Below are positions 47,458-59,240 of a DNA stretch of 64,000 nucleotides, in pieces. The notes beneath the pieces are model-generated. The model did no database searches. It had not been told where the DNA came from and worked only from the letters and a program-made list of their open reading frames with translations. The stretch comes from Liolophura sinensis (Eukaryota > Mollusca > Polyplacophora > Chitonida > Chitonidae). Position numbers and translations under genes: made by a program. Within the stretch, counting starts at the first letter, position 1, and the number at the start of each line of letters is the position of its first letter. The stretch is from assembly GCF_032854445.1 (NCBI RefSeq), contig NC_088302.1, positions 17,575,767-17,639,766 of the forward strand. Reading direction: 5' to 3'.

Positions 47458-47698
47458 CTGCACGAAGGGATAAAAATAAAATGAGAAGTTGTTAGACAAA
47501 AGTCCATTTAACAGACACAGCTTTCCTGCTTAAACGACATAGAGTCGTTATGCTATGATCAAGATGAATTTTGATACATTTATTCAAGCCTGAGATGGTC
47601 CATTCAGTATCCCTTCAAAGTGAAAAACACCCTTAAACAAGCAGGTGTCACTGCAGACCATATTGATTTATTCGATTGTTTTCGGAGTATTAAAGAAA

Positions 47699-47823
47699 GG
47701 TCGTACGTGGGAATATCTGCCAGAATCCTGCGGATGGTCATGGGCTGACCCCAGGCTCTGTTCGGTTTCTTCATCTAAGTGAAATATTCGCGTACGCCGT
47801 AAAGCAACAATCAAATAAATGAA
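47699..47823 (+). mobile_element. SINE-A fragment
   Basis: gtcgtacgtgggaatatctgcc to cgccgtaaagcaacaatcaaataaatg, in intron 2 of the transporter. Confidence 0.78.
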
Positions 47824-47881
47824 GTGAAAATTTCCATCAGTTCCATCAGTTATAACCTCGAAATGTTAGTAATGAAATCTT

Positions 47882-48117
47882 TCTTTTTTGTTGTTTTACG
47901 CCGTACTCAAGAATATTTCACTTATACCACGACGGCCAAAATTATGGAGGGACAAAACCGATCACAGCCCGGGGGAAACCCAAGACCACCCCGCAGGCCA
48001 CGTACGACTGGAGAGGAAGCCAGTGTGAGCTGGATTTAAACTCACATCAACCGAATTAGGGACTCTCCTGAATCATTGCGCCGCGTTGGCGTGCTAACCA
48101 CCTCGGCCACGGAGACC
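47882..48117 (-). mobile_element. SINE-A copy
   Basis: gttttacgccgtactcaagaatatttcac through gctaaccacctcggccacggagacc. It adjoins the 33-bp minisatellite. Confidence 0.85.
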
Positions 48118-48129
48118 CTCCCCACCCCC

Positions 48130-48958
48130 TCCCAACGAGTTGTTATACATCCCTATACTTACACAAAAGGAGCTGTAATACAATCCTGTACGTACACAGA
48201 AGGAGTTGTAATACAGTCCTTTGCTTACACAGAAGAAGCTGTAATACAGCCCTATGTGCGTGCACAGAAGGAGTTGTAATACAGCCCTGTATGTACACAG
48301 AAGGAGTTGTAACATAACCCTATACTTACACAGAAGAATCTGTAATACTGTCCTATACGTGCACAGGAGCTGTAATACAGTCGTATACATGCACTGAAGG
48401 AGCTGTGATACAGCCTTAGGCCTATGCTTACACAGAAGGAGCTGTAATACAACCCTATATACCTACACAGAGGAAGCTGTAATACAGCCCTATACTTACA
48501 CGGAAGGAGCTGAAATACAGTCTTATACATGCACTGAAGGAGCTGTAATACAGCCTTATACTTACACAGAAGAAGCTGTAATACAGCCCTATACTTACAC
48601 AGAAGGAGCTGTAACACAACCCATACTTACACAGTCCTATACACGTACACAGAAGAAGTTGTAATACAGCCCTATGCTTACACAGAAGGAGCTGCAATAC
48701 AGTCCTATATACGTACACAGGAGAAGCTGTAATACAGCCCTATACGTACACAGAAGACGCTGTAACACAACCCTATACTTACACTGAAGGAGCTGTAATA
48801 CAGTTCTATACGTACACAGAAGACGTTGCAATACAGCCCTATACTTACACAGAAGGAGTTGTAACACAACCCTATACTTACACAAAAGAAGCTGTAATAC
48901 TGTCTTATACGTGCACAGAAAAAAGCTGTAATAGAGTCCTATACTTACACAGAAGGAA
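48130..48958 (-). repeat. 33-bp minisatellite seeded at a splice donor
   Basis: About 24 tandem units of about 33 bases, read on the minus strand as CAGCTCCTTCTGT then GTAAGTATAGGGCTGTATTA. Some units vary at GTAAG/GTACG and some lose or gain a few bases. The first unit overlaps the end of transporter exon 2 (CAGTTCCTTCTGT|GTAAGT). Each unit therefore carries a donor-like GTAAGT or GTACGT and an acceptor-like TATTACAG. Many frames stay open on the minus strand and give an 11-residue pattern like LLLCKYRAVLQ; these are shadows of the repeat, not genes. Confidence 0.9.
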
Positions 48959-49155
48959 CTGTATCAAGTATATGATGACAGGCCGGCTGTGCACAATATT
49001 GTTATAGTGACAGGCCAGGGCGTACATGCCATTCATTGATGACGTCATTAGCCAGATGATCACAAAAGTGAGGGGAAAGCCAAAAAACCGCAACATAAAC
49101 GTCTGCACGAAAGTCACCATCGCTCCAAATGTGTACATGGAGGCCATGATTTCCA
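48949..49155 (-). CDS. Nodulin-like MFS transporter, exon 2
   Basis: This 207-base exon carries TM2 (MASMYTFGAMVTFVQTF), TM3 (LTFVIIWLMTSSMNGMYALA) and the start of TM4 (VIIYLIQFLL). The acceptor is cttgttttccag at 49156-49157. The donor is TTCTGT|GTAAGTAT, with GT at 48947-48948. Both boundaries are phase 1. Exon 3 begins CGGCAAGC, so TM4 continues as QFLLSASSFILYVV. The last 13 coding bases and the donor belong to the first unit of the 33-bp minisatellite that fills the start of intron 2, so tandem duplication has copied the 5' splice site many times. If the donor were not used, translation would run on into the repeat. Confidence 0.85.
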
Positions 49156-49157
49156 CT

Positions 49158-52100
49158 GGAAAACAAGTAGGAAAACATTGAAGAGACATTGGAACACCTG
49201 GGATACCAAAATACCAGACTTTAAAAATGAGATTTGTAGCTGCCTCACGTGGTTGGCTCGGTGTCAGTATAATGTGGCTGTTTGCGTGAGGTCATGTCAG
49301 TTGTTTTCGGCAGCACTTTGCCAACAACACTTTAAATGTGGCATGGATGATTAATACATATAGGAGACACCTGAAAAGGTTTGACATGTCACACAATGTA
49401 TCAAAATGCTAAACGCTATCAGCAAAATCCACAAAGTGTCTGTTTCATGATGTTTAATTGTTAACCACGATTAGCGTAAACACGTAAACACGTGCCACAG
49501 GGCATTTGTATGAGCATATCCGTGCTAAACATAAAGATGACACAAAGCTAAGCACTTATCTTTCTAAACATGTAGAATTGCTTCAGAGAAAAATAAGCAC
49601 ATCATTAAGAGCATATGTAAAAGCTAAACATGTCTACATGACGATTTTTATGACGCTATTATTTAGTTCAGTTGCTAACAGAATATGTGTAGTCTAAACG
49701 TGTGTAGGCCCCAACCGTCCTATTTGCGCATGCTCGCCGTGGTGTACGTCATCTTATTGAAAACAAAGCTGGTCGTCTGCTCATTTTTGGAAAAGAAGAT
49801 GTCGAGAAGTGTCACTATATTTGTTAATTGCAGAACTGGTGTGTATTGATTGTCTTTATCTTTTCTCATTGCTGCACAATTTATATTGTGACGTGCATCA
49901 TTATATACGTGCGTAGTTCTTGTGACGAGTAGTGATGCGGTCGTTGTGTTGTAGTTGTAGGTTAGGTAGATCTGAGATTTATTTCATTCTTCCCACCTTA
50001 CCTTTCAGAAATACTGAAAAAAGTAAAACGCCCTTGACAAACAGTCTACAGTTCTATCCAAACCCGGCAAAATTCTGATACATTCTAATTAGCTTCAAAA
50101 TAGCATTACTTACAGCCACATGCAGGGTCATTTGAGCAGTCAGTGTATTAATCACCATGTATGTGTATGATGACTCGCATGTTTATGAAATATGATCGAT
50201 GCTGACTCCATCGCCAAACTTTTCAGATAATTCTTGAGGAAAGGACTGCCAAGCAATGTATTCAGAAATAATGAACTGATAAACTCGATTATTTGTTTTC
50301 AGTAAACCAACTTTGAATCGAAGAAAGGCGATCCGCTAGATTTTGAAGTAAGTTTTAATCGATTAAAAGTGTGTTTTCCTTGATTTGAGAAAATTTTGTC
50401 ACACCGGCAGGAATCGAAGAGAAATCCTAGCTAGAATGTAACAACATATCATTGAATGTCCATGGCGGCATGTACCGGAGCACTAACTTGCCGGAGGGAT
50501 ACATGTAGGCCTACCATCCACCTGTGTATTTATGTGTACCAGGCACCACAATATTGATATTCATTGTCAACAGCAATATATCGAAAATATTTATTTATTA
50601 TTTCATTTGCGTTTCCAAAGGAGTGACAGCCAAATGTAAGTTAAATGAAATGAAGCATGGTTATTAAAAAGCTGTATATTATATTCCTTGTAGTAAACCA
50701 GTTCTACTGATTGAAAATAAAATGAAGTCACTTATTTGTGCTTCAGATGAATTGAAGTTGTTGAAAGCCCGGAGAAGACAATGTGGAGAAGTTCTACAAA
50801 CTTCACCCATTCATCACTGTTGTACAGGTAATACAGATTGCCATCTTATTTTACCCTTGTACATTTGCATATCATTATGACTGCATTTCTTGTTGAAAAA
50901 AAAGAGAACTTTATGGTTGAAAGAGAGCAAGGTCACAGTATCACCATGTATATTGTACAAAAAATAATGCAAAATCCTTGCTATTTAAAACCCACAGCCT
51001 GAAAGTAAATGAACACGCAAACTTTACTGATGACTGAGAATTGTGTGGGATGTTAAATCTCACAAGCTAATGAATTCCATGCCAGGTAACTCTTTACATT
51101 AATAACATATTTACGAGCAATAAAGAACTTTACTGTATGTTATGAGTAAATTACATCTGATAATTCCATCTAAAAAAAAGTGACCAGAAGAAATGTTAAG
51201 TTCAAATGCTGGGAACTGCTTTGGTACATGTATATCGCATAATTTCATTAATTAGAAAATTCATTGCTTCACATCTTGTTTTATATTGACTGTTCTTTAG
51301 CACATACATTCTGTTGCAAGTTTTTAAGGTCATATTGCTCTTCAGGGTTGGCTTCGGCATCTCTCATCAGTAATTTGAGTTCAACTCGCAGATAGGTGGC
51401 GCGTTTCAACCAATGAAGTGCTGAGCAAAGAAGGTGTTGTGATCTGTTAGATTATTCGTCTTAAGTGTGCACATCTGACGATAATCACACTTGGATTTCT
51501 CTAGGAACAACTTGACGTGTGACTGAAAGTATGTGCTGAGCATGCGGGATTCAGTGATTGGCTTAGTTAAGACTCGCCTGTGACAAAGTCTACCTACACT
51601 CACCTGCAGTGTACTGTAGCAAAGCAAATGCGAAGCAAATGTGACGTCGGATTTGTAAAGGTTGTAAACTGTGGCACACAGAGAGTCATTTCATTATCAT
51701 AATATCAGGACAAGGCTTGCAGTTTCAGTAGTTAATTCCCTGCAAATAATGTTTTCCTGGACAACGTGAGTTATATGTTTCAGAAAGTTGTCTGGATCCA
51801 TTATTGTTGCAGACTTACGTTGAGGTTGTGGATTGTCCACAAAATACATGTACACTATTGTAGTATGTTTACTTCATGTAGTTGTATTAATTTAAGCTTT
51901 CAGTTCAGGGGAATAGAACAGACGTATCACAAGTTAGTATCATTCTTTCCATAGTAACAGGGTTCCATGGAAATGTTTATTTATTACTTTCGCATGATTA
52001 AAAGTTCCATTCATGATATCTTTTGATCAGTTTTTATTTTCTTATTGCGTTAATTATTACGTTAGTATATGAAAACATTAACTCACAACAAAGATGACCC

Positions 52101-52730
52101 TGTGATTGGCCATTGGTTGGAGTACAATTGTGGTGTACTATTCAAGTAAAATGGTCGTAGGCCTTGTGAGAGATCGATTTGTTTGCTGTGCTTTAATGTC
52201 ATTTACAACATTATTTTAGTGCTTTATACTTAATGGTTAAATGTTGCATACTTTTACAGCCCTTCTTTAATCGCTGATATGAATGAAGAATAATTCCACA
52301 GTACAACAAGCTAAGCACCTCCTGATTTATACATGTTTAAATGATGACGTGAAAAAAATGAAAAAATGTGGAAGCGGGTAATGCGTGGAGGGTTGCAGTT
52401 GCTTTGTGCATAGGTATCAAACACGTTTAGCTTACCATTTGTCTTGGGGGTAGACATATTTAGGATTCCAGACAAACAATTTTTTGTGCCCTCCACATGT
52501 GTGATGCCTCCACACTTCAACGTAAACACCATTTCTCGTTACATGTTTAGCCAACCATGTGCTTAAAAAGTGAAAGCAAGATTGTGTGGAGCTTTGTGTA
52601 CAGGCCCTACGCACATATTTTAGAGTGAAAAAGACACAGTATATGTGGAAATACCTGATTCCTTGTCGTGATAAGATTGAAAAATTGTTAACTACCACGT
52701 ACCCAGGGAATAGGAGTTTCTTTGAGGTGA
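49158..52730. other. Intron 1 of the transporter, plain part
   Basis: No coding signal recognised. A degenerate SINE-B-like scrap (ggctcggtgtcagtataatgtggc) is at about 49255-49320. Confidence 0.5.
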
Positions 52731-52800
52731 TTTCTGTTTAACGCCATACTCATTTCTCGAGGTTACACGACGATGCTAAATATATTATGGGTGAAAGCAC
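52731..52800 (-). mobile_element. SINE-A remnant
   Basis: tttctgtttaacgccatactcatttctcgaggttacacgacgatgct with tattatgggtgaaag: a strongly decayed 3' part. Confidence 0.5.
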
Positions 52801-52875
52801 GTGAAATAAACCAAAATATTTTGTTGTACTGATGACATTTTTTGACGTGTGGCATATGTCATATTGATCGAAGGA

Positions 52876-53008
52876 ACGTAAGCCACCGCGAGAAAGCATC
52901 GGTGACAGCTGATCACCGCCAAGGCCACGAGAACAATGAGATTTCATGTAAGCCAACGCGAGGAAGCATCGGTGACAGCTTGTAACCACCAAAGCCACCA
53001 GATCAATG
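52876..53008. repeat. 70-bp tandem duplication
   Basis: gtaagccaccgcgagaaagcatcggtgacagct and gtaagccaacgcgaggaagcatcggtgacagct are 70 bases apart, both followed by accgccaaggccac-like sequence. Confidence 0.85.
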
Positions 53009-53620
53009 AAAACAGAATAATCTTGAAAATTCCCTCATCAGGAATGCGTCATCCCTGCTTGGGTTTGGAAAACGACAAATATTCAAATTCACTAACCCAC
53101 TTACTAACCGGGAATCTGATTGGCAAACACCGGTCTTGTGTGCCATAAATGCATAAAAAAATAGATAAATAAACACATTTAGCTGGAATCAAGGTTATTC
53201 ATATCCAAGTGACAGATGTCGTCAACCTAACGTTTTGTTAGTGCAAAAATAAAATTCTATAATTGAACGTTGACGATAACATATGAACGCTATTATTCCA
53301 ATATACAGATGGTGTTAATTTTAGTAGTTTAACCTGCAACATCATGAGAGAAGAGCCTTGGTTTCTGATGAAGTTTAAATCAGTGGCCAACTGCTCACTG
53401 AAATTTAAATCCTATCTATAAATCAACTCCCATGCACACTGCACCATGGATTAGTTGGCTGCGTCAACATGAATGCCTTAAGTTTGCGATATTTCAGAGC
53501 CAGAACAGCATTTGAAAATTTGAAAATCGGCATATATACGACAAGGTAAGGATAAAATATACGAATCCAGAAGCTTTTCCTAAGATATAAACTGACAGCC
53601 CACATGTGTTGTGTTTGAAA

Positions 53621-53891
53621 TGAGGGGCCTCCGGTGGCTCAGTTGGTTAGCGCGCTAGAGCAGCGCAATGACCCAGGGGTCTCTCACCAATGCGGTCGCT
53701 GTGAGTTCAAGTCCAGCACATGCTGGCTTCCTCTCCGGCCGTACGCGGGAAGGTCTGTCAGCAACCTGCGGATGGTCGTGGGTTTCCCCCGGGCTCTGCC
53801 CGGTTTCCACCCACCATAATGCTGACTGCCGTCGTATAAGTGAGATATTCTTGACGGCGTAAAACACCAATCAAATAAATAAATAAATAAA
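53621..53891 (+). mobile_element. SINE-A, full-length reference copy with 11-bp target duplication
   Basis: Complete element. The tRNA-like head is ggcctccggtggctcagttggttagcgcgc with B-box-like gagttcaagtcc. The conserved body is ggtttcccccgggctctgcccgg and ccaccataatgctgactgcc, the 3' part is cgtaaaacaccaatc, and the tail is (AAAT)n. Flanked by tgtgtttgaaa at 53610-53620 and 53892-53902. It lies in intron 1 of the transporter. Confidence 0.93.
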
Positions 53892-54471
53892 TGTGTTTGA
53901 AACGATCTGAACTTTGGTGGCCGAGCGCTTAAAACATTGGCATCACAAGTACAACCGAGCTCGATCTTGGTACTTGCCTTGGCTGTCAGCATACGGAAAT
54001 AGGCCAAGTACAGAATGGTACGGTGTGTAGTAGTATATATGTTTCTTCGGCTCTCTTTCAGTGAGGCAGCACTAATTTTATCGACGTCAAACGTTCCTTT
54101 CCCTGCTAATACAACTGATACATTGTAACGGTGTAAACGTTACGCTGCAATTCATTTTTGACGTAACAATAGCTCGAAGTCCTGCTTCACACTAGCGCCA
54201 CCTCACGGGATTAAAAAATATGTCGCCTCCCTATTAAGCAGACACCGATTTCTTACGACCGAAGACATTGTTCAAGACGACCTTAAAGCAACCCAACTCT
54301 CCGTCCCATCCCTCTCCCCTCTCTCCCTCAACGAATAGTAAACAAAAAAGGTATTTGGGTGAGAACCAAAAGCGTCAAAACAATAGGCAAAGACTCAAAA
54401 TATCTCAGCAAACAAAGTTTTGTATACGTGAGAAAATACGGCCACATATACAGGTAACAGCCTGAACATAC

Positions 54472-54607
54472 CTTGGGTCTGGTTTACGTTGAAAATCTCC
54501 TTAATGCTGATGACATACACGTTAATCCCTGTACCAAATCCGGCCAAGATCACGCAAAGTAAACTGAAGGTTAGACTTAATCCCAAACGCGCACGCGTCG
54601 AAATCAT
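54472..54607 (-). CDS. Nodulin-like MFS transporter, exon 1 (start codon)
   Basis: The first coding exon of a 12-span transporter starts MISTRARLGLSLTFSLL. It contains TM1 followed by GFGTGINVYVISIKEIFNVNQTQ, a typical opening of nodulin-like major-facilitator proteins in which a Gly-rich TM1 end is followed by a short motif and NxTQT. It ends CCCAAG|GTATGTT, phase 1 after 45 codons. The next exon begins TGGAAATCATGG, which restores the frame as V-E-I-M. The first intron is about 5.3 kb and contains a full SINE at 53621-53891. The 5' UTR and promoter were not identified; a fold-back MITE lies about 200 bp upstream at 54806-55049. Confidence 0.8.
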
Positions 54608-54805
54608 AACGGAAAATGATTTGCGATTTCAAACAAGGTTAGGTATTATACCTTGCCAAGCCCTATAGCGCGGTGTGAAAAACTGGCATAGGCTCCTCGT
54701 GAGCTTCGAATTGAGGCTGGTGTATCAGTGCATGGGAAATATGTTCTGATGGTCTGTATCCAGATTGCGCGCGCAAGGAATGGATACACAGCTGGACTAT
54801 TTCGT

Positions 54806-55049
54806 ACACTCAAAAAAATCTGTTAATTTTAGCTGAATGTCTGTTGTCTGAGTGAGGCTATTCTGTCATTATAACACAATATTCTATCACATTCAACATA
54901 AGATCCTGTTAGTCTAATAGAATCTTTATGTTGAATTGAGTATGTGTGTTATATTTAACAGAATAATCTGCTGCAATAACAGAATATATTCTAGCATCAC
55001 TCAGACAACAGATTTTCTGTTAAAATTAACAGATTGATTTTTTGAGTGT
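54806..55049. mobile_element. Fold-back MITE (CACTCAAAA type), copy 3, intact
   Basis: The left arm acactcaaaaaaatctgttaatttta, then tctgttgtctgagtga, is mirrored at the right by tcactcagacaacaga and ttaaaattaacagattgattttttgagtgtg. About 245 bp in total, with no coding capacity. Confidence 0.85.
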
Positions 55050-55566
55050 GTGAAAGGCGAAACAAATGTGGTTTCTTGTAATAATTGAGTGATTGACACA
55101 TCAGTAATTGAGACTGATACTTCAGAGACAAGAGACCAGACGATTATGTGAGTACAGACTGCGTTTAGAAGCTTTAGTTTAAAAAACGAATGCGACGCGA
55201 ATTTTGCTATACGGGACATTCAGTCTTTAACGCGAGTCACGCGAGATCACTTCGCTTCTTCATTTTAATAACTTCATGGCGTTTCACGAACATTTTATTA
55301 TGTGATCACGATTTTGTCCAGTTGTCTGCCTATCCCCTTCCTTGCCGGAGTTCCTGCGCTATGTACAGTGTTACTGGTCAGTTTTTCTACAGAATCGACT
55401 GTTTACAAATTTGCATATGTATGACCTGGGTGTGCTGCGAGATATTATCACCGAACTGTCTCACGGTAATCTGGGCTATTGAGTGCGGTAACACATTCTG
55501 AATAGTGTCAGCTTGAAAGAAACGACATCAACTCTCTGAAAATACCTTGCAGTTAAAGACAGGTTT

Positions 55567-55790
55567 ATTGATAGTGAACAATAGGAAAGAAAAGAAAGAA
55601 GAGAAAAGGGAATTATTGTGCTCAGTCTTCACACGTCAGTGGAAGTGTTGACCTTTTCTATTTCGGTAGGCCTTCGTGCTGGGGACATCCGACTTAACCT
55701 AGACACAAAATACAGTGGAGTATACACAAGGCTGCTATGACTGTAAGTCTTCCCTGGTCGGCTGTCCCAGGAGAAAGAGCGCTGTTTTAA
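55567..55790 (+). repeat. About 210-bp direct repeat, copy 1
   Basis: agaaaagaaagaagagaaaagggaatta, gtgttgaccttttctatttcggtagg, gggacatccgacttaacctagacacaaaatacagtgg and ctggtcggctgtccca match 57425-57650 at about 85-90 percent by eye. Confidence 0.85.
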
Positions 55791-55864
55791 AGGCGTGTAA
55801 AATATCGCGATAAAACACTAAAACATTAAACACAAAATGTATCAAATTAGTAATAACTAATATA

Positions 55865-55956
55865 AGAACAGCCAGGCAATGCACATGGCTCACTGATAAG
55901 GTATAACCAGGCAATGCACATGGTTATCCCCATAAGGTAAAAGGTATAACCAGGCA
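55865..55956. repeat. Short tandem repeat (aaccaggcaatgcacatgg)
   Basis: Three spaced repeats of agccaggcaa/aaccaggcaa with gcacatgg and aaggtata segments. Confidence 0.7.
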
Positions 55957-57424
55957 AAGGATGATTGGAGTTTACAACTGACTAACATATTCTTAGTACT
56001 GTTAAAGAATTGTGACAACCTCAAATTGCAAATTGCCTAATTATAACTGACTGAATTGCAAAGTCACATAACAACGGGCCCGTGTGACCCAGAAAAAGAG
56101 TGGTATGAAAAATAGCTTTAGTAACATTGGCTATTGTTGCAAATCATATATGCTATTGTACCTACCTTACAACTATGGAGTGGTTGCACAGAACAAGTTA
56201 TCCCTGCATAGACAATTTAAGTTGGCAATTTATGACCATTTAGGCTATGTCAGCAGCGTCTCATCCAACGATGCACATAGCAAGTATATATAAAATACAA
56301 GTAAGAATAGTTACCACATACATTATAACTAACAAATATGTGTATCATAAACATGCTATTGTATAAAACTATAATCTGGAACTTAAACCCTCAAAACAAA
56401 TAATCGCATGCATTATTTACATGTGTAAGAATGTCTTTATGATGTCCTAACCTAGATGAGAAATCAGTTTACAGTGAATATGCGATTGGTGAAAGTGAAT
56501 GCAGTAAGTTCATGTCTTGTGTGCGTATGTATAAACAACTGGACACATATCGAAGTATGGGCAGTACATATAACACTAGCATAGACCAAGACAATAAATG
56601 TTGTGAATGTAAAATAAAGTGTACATTCAACTATCAAAGTAACAGCCTGAATGATTAAACCTATCATTATCTAAGTCAGTTTAGCAACATGGGATCAAAA
56701 TGTTCATAACTTAGAGTTCAATTTAATCAAAACAAGGTTAATAATCATCGCCAAATAAGCAAATGTTTACCCATGTTACTACTGATGACCAATGAGGGCA
56801 TAAACATATAAGACACATTGACAAATCTGTCACGGAATGGTATAGCTATGTGACAACGGTTTGTTTACATTCAGTGGGGGGCTGCCATTTTGTCACATGG
56901 CCAAAACAAACCGAGAGAGAGGCTCTAGACAAACCAACTGTGCACACTACACACAAAAGCCACTGTGTAACTAAATGGTTTAACTATGTGACTCAAGGTT
57001 ACAGATTTTTCCTTAAAAACTATAGTATATATACCAAAATACTGACAACAAAGGTAATAATATTACAATAACACGAAACATCTTGAAATTACCAGTGGAC
57101 ATATCTGATTGATCATAGTCCAAAGATGGGAAGTAATGAATTTAGAAAGTTTCACTGTTCTGCTGATTAACAGCTTAATAATAAATCCCTGGAACGCTAA
57201 ACGTGACTTAAAACTTTAAGATAACTTTGGGTCAGTTAGACAAATGATGCAGAAGAACGGGGAGGAGAATATATACATATGTATATGTGTAGGCCCACTT
57301 GTTGCACACAAAAAAGTAACATACATGTATAATGCTCCCACATGGCTCAAACTATTTAATAGATAACTAAATCACTACTGTTCAAGCTAACATTCTGGGC
57401 TAAACTCTTACTTAGACACAAAAT

Positions 57425-57650
57425 ACAGTAAAGATAGAGAACAAAAGGAAAGGAAAGAAAGAAGGGAAAAGGGAATTAGTGTGCTCAGTCGCCACACGTC
57501 AGTGAAAGTGTTGACCTTTTGTATTTCGGTAGGTCTGCGTGTTGGGGACATCCGACTTAACCCAGACACAAAATACAGTGGAGTATAGAAAAAGGCAGCT
57601 GTGACTGTCTTCACTGGTCGGCTGTCACAGCATAAAGGAAGCCCGCTAGG
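57425..57650 (+). repeat. About 210-bp direct repeat, copy 2
   Basis: Partner of 55567-55790 in the same orientation, starting about 1.86 kb downstream. A partial tagacacaaaatacagtaaag also precedes it at 57412. Confidence 0.85.
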
Positions 57651-57842
57651 AAACCAGATAGATGGGCAATAAATGTCATTCCCTACCCCCATCTCTCTCT
57701 CGGGGAGATGTCATCCAGGAGTGTCCACAAGATTTATGGTTTTAGTGAACACCAGCATCCACTCCCACACACAGTCCCCACTGGGGTACATAGAGTGGAC
57801 AGAGTGGGTACTGGGGTTTACACATATCCACAGTGATATGTG

Positions 57843-57897
57843 CATAATTTGTGTACTTTTATCAGCAGTATTGTATACTGATGATACACAAATTATG
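57843..57897. other. Strong hairpin-forming inverted repeat
   Basis: cataatttgtgta (57843-57855) pairs with tacacaaattatg (57885-57897), and an inner atcag/ctgat pair extends the stem. Confidence 0.8.
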
Positions 57898-57999
57898 TAC
57901 ATGTGCATTTTTGTCTCAGCAATGTGTATTATTCGTACACAGTCGTTTTTAGAACGTGTTTTTAGAGAGTGGTTGTCATGACGGAAACTCGGTCATTAG

Positions 58000-59149
58000 T
58001 GCAACAATTGCGCTTAACTGTTGCAGTGATTTTCAGATTGCCACTTTCATTAATACTGGTAAACGTTCTGTCCGGAAACTCATGCAGTTTAATTTTTCGA
58101 AGGACAAACACACACAGTTGAAACCCTCATTGTGTGATATTCCCCAAGTGTCAAGACGACATGTCGCGACCCACGGCATAGTCACAATCGAAGGTTGCTA
58201 TGGTTACGTAGCTCTTTTACATTTATCTTTAAAATTCAAAATACTGACTATTTTTTGTCTAAGTTATGTAACTATTTTATGAATATGTGATCAACAAATA
58301 TGCTTCACTAAAAATGTTTGAGCTGTTCGCAGTCGTCCATCTTGGAATTTGCCTTGACAACACCATCACAACACTTTCGTTTTACTTCCAAGACGTGTCT
58401 CAACTGTGTATTTTGTCTGTGGTACCTCATATACATATTACTAAACACAACATCTTCATTATGTTAATCAGTGATAATAAACCTACCTCCCATGAAGGGT
58501 GCCATATGATATTCCCAAAGGCTCTCTATATATAATCTATTTCAGTCTTTTACACTATATGGGAACACTTACTTGTTTTAGGCAATCAGCCTAGACAAAG
58601 TTAAGAATTGGAGACAGACCTGTTGATGATTCAAATCTCATTTGGTTCACCAATGAATTCTCTGTGGGAAGAAAGTATGAGTACAAATCTACGCTTGTCC
58701 CCAGAACGCGAATATATTTAGAGTTCCGTCTAATAAGTACCGCTGAATGTTGTTCTGTCAAAAATATGAAGTAACTTATTACAAAAGGTTACGTTCTGTT
58801 TATACATTTGTTTTTAACAAATAAAGATCTAGGATGAAGATAAATACTTGGATTTATTTGATTATAGTGTTTTTTCGTCGTAACGATAAATACATATTAT
58901 GTTAAGATACACGTGTTTGGCATTTTGACACTGGACGGCTGGGAGGCTAGCTTCCGCCGTTGAAAAAGTTATTTTAAATAAATTCGTTTCATTTTCTCCT
59001 GGAAGGTCTATTCGTGCTGTCCAGGTTTTATTACCGAAAATATAGGAAGACATTGTCCTTGATATGCACAACACATGTGTAACCTGTATGCAATATAGAT
59101 ACACTACTCTCTAACCACAACATGTCCGCCCCTTTGTCGAACACAGGCC
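58000..59149. other. Gene-free stretch upstream of the sulfotransferase
   Basis: Chance open frames only; no promoter motif could be assigned. Confidence 0.45.
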
Positions 59150-59240
59150 AATGAATGAATGATTATGGCTTAACGCCACCTCGGCAATATTTCAACCATA
59201 TCGTGGTGAACACGGGTCATTGAAAACACCATAGGTTTTA
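59150..59240 (-). mobile_element. Third SINE-like repeat type, 3' fragment
   Basis: aatgaatgaatgattatggcttaacgccacctcggcaatatttcaaccatatcgtgg. The plan 'tail, taacgcc, caatattt, catat' parallels SINE-A and SINE-B, but the sequence is distinct. Confidence 0.55.

Noticed and set aside
48094..48885. Several minus-strand frames (LLLCKYRAVLQ repeats)
   Set aside because: Shadows of the 33-bp intronic minisatellite.
53621..53700. tRNA gene
   Set aside because: A- and B-box-like tracts are present but belong to a SINE head repeated many times in the window; no clean cloverleaf was made out.
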